NCBI GenBank assembly: GCA_020635825.1
Contig: JACJZA010000029.1
Span: forward strand, 1 to 23,469
DNA from: Flavobacteriales bacterium
Lineage (GTDB): Bacteria; Bacteroidota; Bacteroidia; Flavobacteriales_E; Vicingaceae
Direction of reading: 5' to 3'
DNA length: 23,469 bases
In this document: positions 7,596 to 14,796 of the stretch, piece by piece
How positions within the stretch are numbered: the stretch's first letter is position 1
Layout of the letters: every line of letters starts with the position of its first letter
Translations under genes and position numbers: made by a program
Notes under the pieces: model-generated
What the model saw: only the letters and a program-made list of their open reading frames with translations
What the model was told of the DNA's origin: nothing
Database searches by the model: none

Positions 7596-8591
7596 ATGGA
7601 AAACAAAAGAGTAGCAGTATTAGGAGGAGGAAGCTGGGCAACAGCTATTGTAAAGATGCTTACCGAAAATTTAGAGCAAGTAAACTGGTGGATGAGAGAT
7701 GAAGACTGTATAGAGCACATAAAGAAATTCCACCACAACCCAAGATATATTCAAGCCATTCAGTTTAATCCCAATAAATTGAATATGAGTTCTGATTTAC
7801 AAAAAGTAGTAGATCAATCAGATATTATTATTGTTGCTGTACCTTCGGCTTTTTTGGCTAAAGCTTTTGATGGTGTAGAAATTGAAGGAATTGAAAACAA
7901 GATAATCATTTCGGCGGTAAAAGGGGTTGTGCCAGAATACAATCAAATTCCGGCAGAATATTTTCATTTAAATTTTAAAGTTCCATACAAAAAGATAGGA
8001 ATGATTGCCGGTCCTTGTCATGCAGAAGAAGTTGCCATGGAAAGGCTATCTTACTTAACTATTGCTTGTCAGGATGAAGCGATTGCTCAGTTTGTTGCAG
8101 ATAGTTTGTCCTGTCGTTATATTAACACTAGTACTTCTGATGATTTATTTGGAACAGAACTTTCGGCTATTCTTAAAAATGTGTATGCAGTTGCAAGTGG
8201 AATTTGTAATGGATTAGGTTATGGAGATAACTTCCAGGCGGTTTTAATTGCTGCTGCGCTCCGAGAAACCAAAGATTTTATTGATGCAATTCATTCAATT
8301 CATAGAGATGTGAAATCGTCTGCCTATTTGGGAGATTTGCTAGTAACGTGTTATTCGCAGTTTTCTAGAAATAGAAATTTTGGTAGTATGGTTGGACGGG
8401 GATATTCAGTAAAATCTGCTCAAATTGAAATGAACATGGTTGCAGAGGGATATTATGCCGCAAAAGGAATTTATGAAATCAACAAAAAATATAAGGTGAA
8501 CCTACCTATTGTTGATGCAGTTTACCACATTTTATACGAAAAAATTTCTCCGATGATGGAGATGAGAATTTTAACAGGGAAGTTGTCTTAA
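7596..8591 (+). CDS. gpsA: Glycerol-3-phosphate dehydrogenase [NAD(P)+]
   Basis: Reduces dihydroxyacetone phosphate to sn-glycerol 3-phosphate, the entry to phospholipid synthesis. 331 residues, the usual length. The Rossmann motif VLGGGSWATA is at 8-17; IISAVKGV carries a conserved Lys109; AGPCHAEEVA replaces the common GPSFAxE; ELSAILKNVYAVASGI carries the catalytic Lys194; GDLLVTCYSQFSRNRNFG (246-263) is the substrate-binding motif with Asp247 and the SRNR segment. The usual GDNAKAAL appears as GDNFQAVLI, a divergence I associate with the Bacteroidota branch. The stop is 1 bp from the stop of the convergent nifU-like gene, with no terminator hairpin. Confidence 0.95.
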   Translation: MENKRVAVLGGGSWATAIVKMLTENLEQVNWWMRDEDCIEHIKKFHHNPRYIQAIQFNPNKLNMSSDLQKVVDQSDIIIVAVPSAFLAKAFDGVEIEGIENKIIISAVKGVVPEYNQIPAEYFHLNFKVPYKKIGMIAGPCHAEEVAMERLSYLTIACQDEAIAQFVADSLSCRYINTSTSDDLFGTELSAILKNVYAVASGICNGLGYGDNFQAVLIAAALRETKDFIDAIHSIHRDVKSSAYLGDLLVTCYSQFSRNRNFGSMVGRGYSVKSAQIEMNMVAEGYYAAKGIYEINKKYKVNLPIVDAVYHILYEKISPMMEMRILTGKLS

Positions 8592-8592
8592 A

Positions 8593-8853
8593 TTAATGAC
8601 ACTGAACAGTATCATCTTCAATAGCAATTACTCCTTTTAACTCAGGAACAACTTTTTTGATGGATTCTTCAACACCACCTTTCAAGGTCATTTTACTCAT
8701 TGAACAATCTTTACAAGCACCTAGGAGTTTTACTTTTACCGTTAAATCATCGGTAACTTCAATTAACTCAATATCACCACCATCATCATTTAAAAAAGGA
8801 CGAATTTGGTCGAGTGCCAAATTTACTTTTTCTATTATTTCTACTTTGTTCAT
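8593..8853 (-). CDS. NifU/Nfu C-terminal domain Fe-S scaffold protein
   Basis: A small (86 aa) stand-alone Nfu domain that carries or transfers Fe-S clusters. The signature GACKDCSMSKMTLKGGVE contains the cluster-binding pair Cys47-x2-Cys50, preceded by the typical FLNDDGGDIEL. It follows mrp on the same strand after 33 bp, with no clear promoter in the gap, so the two are probably co-transcribed; a Nfu-Mrp pairing fits a late Fe-S delivery step. A family gene symbol is withheld because single-domain Nfu proteins carry different names. Confidence 0.92.
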   Translation of the reverse strand: MNKVEIIEKVNLALDQIRPFLNDDGGDIELIEVTDDLTVKVKLLGACKDCSMSKMTLKGGVEESIKKVVPELKGVIAIEDDTVQCH

Positions 8854-8886
8854 TTTATTACAAATAAGTAATGCAATTTATGAAAA

Positions 8887-10011
8887 TTATTTGGTTGAAC
8901 ATCCATCATTATGAGTGATTTCGACCTTTTTGGTTGGTTCTTGCATAATGTTTCTAAGTTCCATTTGTTTAATGACGTTGTCAGCGAAAAATTTAAAAGC
9001 TATTGCTTGAGGAGTGTCTTCTTGTAAAACTGCAGGTCTCCCAGCATCACCTGCTTCTCTTACACTTTGAACTAAAGGAATTTGTCCGAGCAATGGTAAA
9101 TTGTTTTCTTCAGCCAAATCTTTTAATCCCTCTTTCCCAAAAATGTAGTATTTATTTTCAGGTAATTCAGCTGGAGTAAAATAGGCCATATTTTCAATCA
9201 TGCCTAGAACAGGTACATTGATTTGCTCTAGTTTAAACATTCCAATCGCTTTTCTAGCATCTATTAAAGCTACTTTTTGTGGTGTGCTTACAATAACTGC
9301 TGCAGTTACCGGAACAGTTTGAACCAATGATAAATGAATATCTCCGGTTCCGGGAGGAAGGTCGATTAACATATAATCTAATTCTCCCCAGTCAGCTTCA
9401 GTAAAAAGTTGAGTTAAAGCTCTTGTTGCCATTGGACCTCTCCAAACTACTGCTTGGTCAACCCCTGCAAAAAATCCTATCGATAATAATTTTACTCCGT
9501 AAGCTTCAACAGGTTTAATTAAACTTCTCCCATCTTTTTCAATAGGCATTGGCTTTTCATCCTCTACATTAAACATTAAAGGCATAGAAGGTCCATAAAT
9601 ATCTGCATCTACCAATCCTACTTTATAACCTTTTTGAGCCAATGCTACTGCTAAATTTGCAGTAACAGTAGATTTTCCAACCCCTCCCTTTCCTGATGCT
9701 ATGGCTATAATATTTTTAACCTGAGGTAAGACTTTATTTGCTTTAGGCATTTCAGATTTTTTTGGGATAGGTGTAATATTTACATTTAATTGTACTTCTG
9801 TTTTTAAAACTCTGTTTAAATGAAGTTCACAAGCTTCTAGGATACGCTTTTTGTTATGAAGAGCGGGATTGTTGATTTGTAAGTCAAAACTAATTTTGTT
9901 TCCTTCGACTTGAATATTTGAAACTAAATTTAGTTCTACAACATCCTTTTTTAAGTCGGGCTCAATTACAAAACTTAAAGCTGATAAAATATCTTTTTCT
10001 TCAAAACTCAT
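8887..10011 (-). CDS. mrp: Mrp/NBP35-family Fe-S carrier P-loop ATPase
   Basis: ATP-dependent Fe-S cluster carrier of the Mrp/ApbC family, 374 residues. The N-terminal 85 residues are a MIP18/DUF59 domain (EEKDILSALSFVIEPDL). The SIMIBI ATPase core starts at about 98, with the deviant Walker A SGKGGVGKSTV (106-116), GLVDADIYGPSMP (132-144) and IDLPPGTGD (216-224). At the place where ApbC-type proteins carry CPxC, the sequence is MAYFTPAELPENKYYIFG with no Cys. The only other Cys are Cys61 and Cys371 near the C-terminus. I recall this replacement from Bacteroidota Mrp proteins. Upstream is a -7 promoter element; downstream is the Nfu gene. Confidence 0.95.
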   Translation of the reverse strand: MSFEEKDILSALSFVIEPDLKKDVVELNLVSNIQVEGNKISFDLQINNPALHNKKRILEACELHLNRVLKTEVQLNVNITPIPKKSEMPKANKVLPQVKNIIAIASGKGGVGKSTVTANLAVALAQKGYKVGLVDADIYGPSMPLMFNVEDEKPMPIEKDGRSLIKPVEAYGVKLLSIGFFAGVDQAVVWRGPMATRALTQLFTEADWGELDYMLIDLPPGTGDIHLSLVQTVPVTAAVIVSTPQKVALIDARKAIGMFKLEQINVPVLGMIENMAYFTPAELPENKYYIFGKEGLKDLAEENNLPLLGQIPLVQSVREAGDAGRPAVLQEDTPQAIAFKFFADNVIKQMELRNIMQEPTKKVEITHNDGCSTK

Positions 10012-10031
10012 TTACATCCATTTTTGAAGTA

Positions 10032-10039
10032 CAAAAATA
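10032..10039 (-). promoter_or_regulatory. -7 promoter element of mrp-nfu
   Basis: Minus strand TATTTTTG matches TAnnTTTG and lies 20 nt before the mrp ATG, in the 51-bp gap after the alkyltransferase-like gene. The nearest TTTG upstream is 26 bp away, so the -33 element is weak. Confidence 0.45.
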
Positions 10040-10062
10040 CGAAATTCTATTGTTGAGTTAGT

Positions 10063-10407
10063 TTACAAAGCTAATTCTATAGAAGGATCCCAAAAATGTT
10101 TTTTGAAATCTAGAATGGTATCTTTTTTTACTTTAATACCCTCTGATTTTAATAATTCTTCCATGGCAAAAGGAGTAGAAAAATGTAATTTTCCGGTAAG
10201 TTGTCCGTTTCGGTTAACAACCCTGTGTGCTGGTATATCAGGATTAGAATGCGCATTGTTCATTGCCCAACCAACAACTCTTGAGCTTCTTGTAGCTCCT
10301 AAATATTTTGCAATAGCACCGTAGGAAGTTACTCTCCCTTTAGGTATTTCTTTTACTACCAAATATACTTGCTCGAAGAAATCCTGACTGTTTTTAGAGT
10401 AATTCAT
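10063..10407 (-). CDS. Alkyltransferase-like protein (MGMT homologue without catalytic Cys)
   Basis: A 114-residue protein of the O6-alkylguanine-DNA alkyltransferase DNA-binding fold. IPKGRVTSYGAIAKYLG is the HTH region, RSSRVVGWAMNNA contains the arginine finger region (Arg43), and the active-site position reads IPAHRVVNRNGQLTGK, with Ala60 where MGMT has the acceptor Cys (PCHRV). This defines the ATL class, which binds alkylated guanine in DNA but cannot repair it and is thought to flag lesions for nucleotide excision repair. It lies 29 bp after the ABC ATPase gene on the same strand, in an apparent trmB-ABC-atl run with no promoter seen in between. The short length is normal for ATL proteins. 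Confidence 0.93.
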   Translation of the reverse strand: MNYSKNSQDFFEQVYLVVKEIPKGRVTSYGAIAKYLGATRSSRVVGWAMNNAHSNPDIPAHRVVNRNGQLTGKLHFSTPFAMEELLKSEGIKVKKDTILDFKKHFWDPSIELAL

Positions 10408-10436
10408 GTTTTTACTTTTTTCAGATAAAGAAGAAG

Positions 10437-11114
10437 TTAATTAAACAAAGAGTCAATTTTTTTAGATAATGTTTGCTCTTTCATACTTTCTTCAATTGTT
10501 GCAAAATTCTCTTTAGTTGCACTATTGATAATCACTCCATTTTTTAAATGGTATAATTTATCGCAAGTTTCGGTTAACGTACTAAAAATGTGGGAGGAAA
10601 GGATTACAATTTTATTAAGAGATTTTAGTTTTAAAAGAACTTCTTTAATTAAAACATTACTCTGAATATCAACTCCATTAAATGGTTCATCAAAAATAAA
10701 AATGTTATTATTTTGAAGTAAAGTTGCAGTAAGTGCAAGTTTCTTTTTCATTCCGGTTGAGTAGTTTTCAGCATACTTATTTAAAGGTAAGTCGAAGATG
10801 TTTTTTTCTTCAAAATCTTTTATGTTAATTCCTCTTGCTGTACATAATAATTGAAGATATTCTTTCCCGGTTATTTTAGATAAAAAATAGGGTTCACTGG
10901 ATAAAAAGCCAATTTCATTTTTTAAAATACCTGAATTGTAATTTATTTCTCCTTCAAAATTTTCTAAGCCCGTTAAGCATTTAAAAAATGTTGTTTTACC
11001 TGCACCATTTTCTCCAACAACACCTACAATTTCTCCTGATTTAAACTCAAGACTAATCCCTTTTAAAACCTCCGTGTTAGCATATTTTTTGTGTAGATTT
11101 TTTACTTCAATCAT
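10437..11114 (-). CDS. ABC transporter ATP-binding protein
   Basis: Nucleotide-binding subunit of an ABC transporter, 225 residues. Walker A is VVGENGAGKTTFFK (about 33-46), the Q-loop region is FLSSEPYFLSKITG, the signature is NYSTGMKKKLALTATL (a degenerate YSTGM in place of LSGGQ, common in CcmA/YhaQ-type ATPases), Walker B is NIFIFDEPFNGVD, and the switch His is in VILSSHIFS. The start overlaps the permease stop by 4 bp (ATGA), so the pair is translationally coupled. Family resemblance (CcmA-like, DrrA-type) suggests an exporter, but substrate is unknown. Confidence 0.93.
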   Translation of the reverse strand: MIEVKNLHKKYANTEVLKGISLEFKSGEIVGVVGENGAGKTTFFKCLTGLENFEGEINYNSGILKNEIGFLSSEPYFLSKITGKEYLQLLCTARGINIKDFEEKNIFDLPLNKYAENYSTGMKKKLALTATLLQNNNIFIFDEPFNGVDIQSNVLIKEVLLKLKSLNKIVILSSHIFSTLTETCDKLYHLKNGVIINSATKENFATIEESMKEQTLSKKIDSLFN

Positions 11115-12028
11115 TTTAAAAAGAGATTTAATTTTTGTTTTGATTTACTATAAAATATTGGGATAATAATTAGAAGTAATGGAGGAAAAATAATTGTAAA
11201 ACCTATAGCAAAACCTTGAATTACATTTATTTCAGATGGGAAATAAGCATATTTCCCTAAAAGGCTTAAGAAAATATATAAAATCCCAATAAGATAAAAG
11301 ACAAAAGTGAAATACCAGTTGTCGGGATTAAAAATTATTAAAGAAATAACAATAGGAAAACTGAGCATAGAATAAAATAACAAAGCAGCAACCATTTTTT
11401 GTTGAAGAAATTGGGTTGCATTTAGGTTGTAAATCCAAACAAAGAAAGCGGTTTCTGATTTGTTGTAAAAGCCAACACATGTAAATATGGTGATTAATAA
11501 TGCAAAAATTCCAAGATTAAAATTTTCTACTTGTATTGCGATAATAGTCAAAATATAGCTTAACAGAAAGAGCCCAAAAAATCGTCTAAACCCTATAATA
11601 AATTCAAACGGACGATTAAAAAAAGGAGTAGGAAAAGCATAATTAAAACCTTTTACGGAATTAAAAAGTGAAAAAATACTTACCAAAACAATTAACACAA
11701 ACCCTATCCAATATAATTGCATATAAATTAAAAAGAGTAAAAAAGGAAAAGCAACTACATTGTTTTCAATTAATCTTATTTTTCTGTAGCTTGATTTATT
11801 ATATATGGTTTTTAGAAAATTATTTCTATCCTCTTTGCCTAATAGATTAACAAAAAAGACACATGAGGCTGAATAAACATATGCTGCAAGATTAATTTTT
11901 CCAAAAATTAAATGAGATAAAATTATGAAACCAATAACAGCAATTATTATGGCTAACAAAAAATTAATACCAGAATCTGTAGTAAACCTTTTAAAGCGCT
12001 CATATTGCAGCAAAAAATAGTATTTCAT
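11111..12028 (-). CDS. ABC transporter permease-like membrane protein, unknown substrate
   Basis: A 305-residue, very hydrophobic protein with about eight predicted membrane segments (approximate residues 21-42, 46-64, 91-106, 107-122, 150-168, 172-190, 212-232, 240-262, with a last one at 270-295). The N-terminus (YYFLLQYERFKRF) and the polar loop NKSSYRKIRLIENN resemble the cytosolic coupling regions of ABC-2 type permeases. I do not recognise a specific family; assignment as the membrane partner rests on the 4-bp overlap with the ATPase gene. It follows trmB after 12 bp on the same strand, so it probably shares the trmB promoter. Confidence 0.8.
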   Translation of the reverse strand: MKYYFLLQYERFKRFTTDSGINFLLAIIIAVIGFIILSHLIFGKINLAAYVYSASCVFFVNLLGKEDRNNFLKTIYNKSSYRKIRLIENNVVAFPFLLFLIYMQLYWIGFVLIVLVSIFSLFNSVKGFNYAFPTPFFNRPFEFIIGFRRFFGLFLLSYILTIIAIQVENFNLGIFALLITIFTCVGFYNKSETAFFVWIYNLNATQFLQQKMVAALLFYSMLSFPIVISLIIFNPDNWYFTFVFYLIGILYIFLSLLGKYAYFPSEINVIQGFAIGFTIIFPPLLLIIIPIFYSKSKQKLNLFLK

Positions 12029-12040
12029 TATAGGCTGATA

Positions 12041-12730
12041 CTAAAATCTAAATTTTAAATAATGGATTTTATGCCCTTGTGCTGAGAATAAGTTTTCGTA
12101 GTAGGTTTTGATGGATAAAATTTCTTGAGTTTTTTCGTCCAAATCATCAATGCGTTCACCATATAAATCAAAAGTATGTTCAATTAAATCGTAATTGTTT
12201 CTTTTAATTTCATCTAGTGTATATCTAAAAAAACCTTCATTATCAGTTTTGAGATGAACAATCCCACCAGGTTTTAAAAACTGTTTGTAGCGTTCCATAA
12301 ACATAGGAGCAGTCAATCTTTTTCGTTCTCTACTTTCTTGTGGTTGAGGGTCTGGAAAGGTAATCCATATTTCATCGACTTCATTTTTATCAAAAAATGA
12401 AGTAATAAAATCGATGCGAGTTCGAACAAAAAACACATTTTTTAAGTTTTGCTCTAAAGCTTGTTTTGCTCCTTTCCAAATGCGAGCTCCTTTGATATCG
12501 AAACCAATAAAGTTTTTTTCTGGAAAATGTTTCCCTAAACCAACAGAATATTCACCTCGTCCGCAACCTAACTCTAATACAATTGGGTTGTCGTTTTTTA
12601 AGATGTCTGTTTTCCATTTTCCTTTGTGTGGAAATTGGGTTTCAAATACCTCTTTAAATTTAGGTTCAAAAACATGAGGAAATGTTTCCATTTCCTTCCA
12701 TCTTTCCATTTTTTTTCCTTCTCCTTTCAT
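12041..12730 (-). CDS. trmB: tRNA (guanine-N7-)-methyltransferase
   Basis: SAM-dependent methyltransferase that makes m7G46 in tRNA. Motif I is IVLELGCGRGEYSVGLG; then FIGFDIKGARIWKGAKQAL; the family signature EIWITFPDPQPQESRERKRLT; then FLKPGGIVHLKTDNEGFF. The frame is open to an ATG at 12772, but I place the start at the ATG at 12730 (MKGEGKKMERWKEMETF). This gives 229 residues with a family-like N-terminus, the predicted -7 element (12736-12743) lies between the two ATGs, and the upstream ATG falls inside a terminator hairpin. It appears to lead the run trmB - ABC permease - ABC ATPase - atl. Confidence 0.95.
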   Translation of the reverse strand: MKGEGKKMERWKEMETFPHVFEPKFKEVFETQFPHKGKWKTDILKNDNPIVLELGCGRGEYSVGLGKHFPEKNFIGFDIKGARIWKGAKQALEQNLKNVFFVRTRIDFITSFFDKNEVDEIWITFPDPQPQESRERKRLTAPMFMERYKQFLKPGGIVHLKTDNEGFFRYTLDEIKRNNYDLIEHTFDLYGERIDDLDEKTQEILSIKTYYENLFSAQGHKIHYLKFRF

Positions 12731-12735
12731 GGAGC

Positions 12736-12743
12736 CAAATCTA
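12736..12743 (-). promoter_or_regulatory. -7 promoter element of trmB
   Basis: Minus strand TAGATTTG matches TAnnTTTG exactly and ends 5 nt before the ATG at 12730; no good -33 TTG is seen. It supports the shorter trmB start and predicts a leaderless or near-leaderless mRNA. Confidence 0.45.
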
Positions 12744-12760
12744 TATAATTTGAGAGAATA

Positions 12761-12791
12761 AAAAAAGCTCATCTTTTAGATGAACTTTTTT
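12761..12791 (-). terminator. Rho-independent terminator after the multihaem cytochrome gene
   Basis: Hairpin with arms 12767-12774 and 12778-12785 (GTTCATCT / AGATGAGC on the minus strand, one G-U pair), extended by flanking A and T runs that also pair. On the minus strand the stem is followed by seven T. It lies 8 bp past the cytochrome stop and directly upstream of the trmB promoter. Confidence 0.85.
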
Positions 12792-12798
12792 ACTTTAA

Positions 12799-14742
12799 TT
12801 AGTAATGGAGAATTTTTTTGGAAAAGGACTTTCCCTGCTTAGTTGTTATTTTTATATAATAGATTCCTTTTCTCTCAGGCAATTTTATTTGTTGATTTGA
12901 AGTTCCGTTCCAAATGAAATTTTGTATCATTTTTCCTTCATTTGAGAATAAGACAATTTTATTAATGTTATTAAGTCCTTCAATTTTTACGAAGGAAGAT
13001 GTAGGATTTGGATATATTACAAAAGGGTTGGATTCTATTTCTTCAATATCCACCTGATTTAATGTAGCTGAGGCAACAAGAATTGGGGTGTGATCAGCAT
13101 TGTTGTATAAATGTTTAAACAAGTCAATCTCTGTAGATGACAAAGAAAACATTTCATCTGTCCATTTGGGTGGAACAGATTGATAATAAATGTTTGCTGA
13201 AACATTTAAAGAGCCATTATAACCATTTAATGGAATTTTAAAATAAATAGCGTCTTTTCCAGAGCCTTCAACCCCGGAAATTTTGTTAAAGTTAATATCA
13301 GTAAGTGCATTTCCAATAACTTTTACGGTGTCATAAGAAAAGTGAGAGGAGGTAAATCCAACTGGAGGTAAACGGTTGTCTTTTAAATGTGAATAAGCTC
13401 TTTCTAAAACAGTAGTTACATTACTATTTATATCACCCATCACCATCTCATATATTTGCACTTGCGATTCAGAGTTTATAGTATCATAATGGTACTCATA
13501 TGTAGCATTTTCTTCAATCAATCTGTAATCATCATCAGTTTTACCAGAATGAAAAATGGTGTCTCCACTTGTATTTTGCACAATAAATTCAACATATGCT
13601 CTTCTACTAGGATAACCTGATGGGAATTTATGACCTGTAAGGTTTTCTAATTCTATCTTAAAATAGGCATTATTTAAATCTCGTCCATCATCAGTTAAAT
13701 TAATGTTTAATGTGTTGTTTTGAAGTTGATTAATTGTTCTCGAAATAGCTTTGTCAAAATCAGCAGGTTCAGCACTTAACCCAAGTGTGTCTATATTATC
13801 TTTTAATAATGACAACATAAAAGCATTTCCTCCTACTAAATAATGTTTTCCAAAAGGAGTTCTTGGGTCTAACCAAGTTGGTCTATCAGAAATAACCACA
13901 TTATCGTTAGTTCTTGGAACGTGACAATCTTGACAAGTCTTTAAATTACTCGAAGAAAACTCAGAATTTTGCCACTCTTGATAAATGGCTTGTTCAACAA
14001 AGTCAGTTCCAAGAGGGTTGCCTGATAAATCTACGGGATGAGTAATTAAAGTATGACAAATACCACATAATCCGGCATCATTAATATGGTCTCCTTTTGT
14101 AGGTGTAAAACCAATATTGTTAATCATTGGGTTGGCAACAGGAGCATCATAAGGTCCGTAAATTGTTTTTGTTGTATCATACTGCATACCAGCAGAAAAT
14201 ACACTACCTAATCCATTGGGAAGCATTGAGTGACAACTAGTACAACTTACACCATCTAAGCCAATTGAATCTTGTTCTAAATCACTTATTAAATAATGAG
14301 GCTCGCCATTATGAATGGCATTAAAAAATCCATTTGGAGCATGACACCTTGTACAAGTATTTTCAATAGCAGTTTGTAAATTTGGATTAACCAACACTTC
14401 ATGGCTCACTTTTGCTCTCCAAAAAGGATCTTTTGCTGAATTAGCCATCATGGTACCTTTCCAGTCGGCCACAGGAGAAACATCATTACCTAAAGCATCT
14501 TGTAAGGCTGTTGTATTTGGACCCGCACCTGCAGTTCCATGACAAAGTTCACATTCTCCTGAAGCTGCAAAAATTGAATTAAAACCAGTAGGTAAAACCT
14601 TTGCCAAATTGTTGAAATGATTTCGTTCTCTTTTTGAATGATACGAATAGTTTTCAAACTGTCCTTTGTCACTAAAAGATAACAACAGCTGTGCTAACAA
14701 TATGACACACAAAATTGTTGTAATCGCTAAGATTTTCTTCAT
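12799..14742 (-). CDS. Secreted five-haem c-type cytochrome with T9SS C-terminal sorting domain
   Basis: A 647-residue exported multihaem cytochrome, presumably an electron carrier or oxidoreductase at the cell surface or outside. An N-terminal signal sequence (ILAITTILCVILLAQLLLSF) is followed by five CxxCH haem-attachment sites: Cys64 (CELCH), Cys130 (CTRCH), Cys167 (CTSCH), Cys226 (CGICH) and Cys270 (CQDCH). Next is an ENLTGHKFPSGYPSRRAYVEF segment (366-386) of the kind seen after the haem region in related cytochromes; His371 could be an axial ligand. The middle (about 390-560) looks like beta-sandwich. Residues about 572-647 (NPFVIYPNPTSSFVKIEG to KSFSKKILHY) are a type A T9SS sorting domain, so the mature protein should cross the outer membrane. 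Electron partner and substrate are unknown; resemblance to cytochrome c554-like multihaem proteins is generic. It follows the ArsR-type regulator gene. Confidence 0.9.
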   Translation of the reverse strand: MKKILAITTILCVILLAQLLLSFSDKGQFENYSYHSKRERNHFNNLAKVLPTGFNSIFAASGECELCHGTAGAGPNTTALQDALGNDVSPVADWKGTMMANSAKDPFWRAKVSHEVLVNPNLQTAIENTCTRCHAPNGFFNAIHNGEPHYLISDLEQDSIGLDGVSCTSCHSMLPNGLGSVFSAGMQYDTTKTIYGPYDAPVANPMINNIGFTPTKGDHINDAGLCGICHTLITHPVDLSGNPLGTDFVEQAIYQEWQNSEFSSSNLKTCQDCHVPRTNDNVVISDRPTWLDPRTPFGKHYLVGGNAFMLSLLKDNIDTLGLSAEPADFDKAISRTINQLQNNTLNINLTDDGRDLNNAYFKIELENLTGHKFPSGYPSRRAYVEFIVQNTSGDTIFHSGKTDDDYRLIEENATYEYHYDTINSESQVQIYEMVMGDINSNVTTVLERAYSHLKDNRLPPVGFTSSHFSYDTVKVIGNALTDINFNKISGVEGSGKDAIYFKIPLNGYNGSLNVSANIYYQSVPPKWTDEMFSLSSTEIDLFKHLYNNADHTPILVASATLNQVDIEEIESNPFVIYPNPTSSFVKIEGLNNINKIVLFSNEGKMIQNFIWNGTSNQQIKLPERKGIYYIKITTKQGKSFSKKILHY

Positions 14743-14759
14743 GGGAAATAATTTATATT

Positions 14760-14767
14760 CAAATATA
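14760..14767 (-). promoter_or_regulatory. -7 promoter element of the multihaem cytochrome gene
   Basis: Minus strand TATATTTG matches TAnnTTTG and lies 17 nt before the ATG at 14742. No clear -33 TTG is present, which would fit a promoter needing an activator or a weak one. The inverted repeat at 14763-14782 overlaps it. Confidence 0.5.
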
Positions 14768-14782
14768 CGATTATTAGTATAT
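14763..14782. promoter_or_regulatory. Inverted repeat, candidate ArsR operator
   Basis: ATATAC (14763-14768) and GTATAT (14777-14782) form a perfect 6-bp inverted repeat with an 8-bp spacer. It overlaps the -7 element of the cytochrome promoter, directly downstream of the ArsR-type gene. Size and position fit an ArsR-family operator, but the region is AT-rich and chance cannot be excluded. Confidence 0.35.
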
Positions 14783-14796
14783 AGAATAAATATAAA

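Noticed and set aside
8657..8914. Plus-strand open frame across the nifU-like gene and its upstream gap
   Set aside because: It is antisense to a well-conserved Nfu gene, with a Ser- and Ile-rich translation typical of a shadow frame and no promoter.
10063..10407. Annotation as O6-methylguanine-DNA methyltransferase
   Set aside because: The acceptor Cys is replaced by Ala (PAHRV), so repair by methyl transfer is not possible.
12414..12677. Plus-strand open frame within trmB
   Set aside because: Antisense to conserved trmB motifs; no family resemblance.
12731..12772. Longer TrmB protein from the ATG at 12772
   Set aside because: That ATG is inside the terminator hairpin of the upstream gene and upstream of the predicted trmB -7 element.
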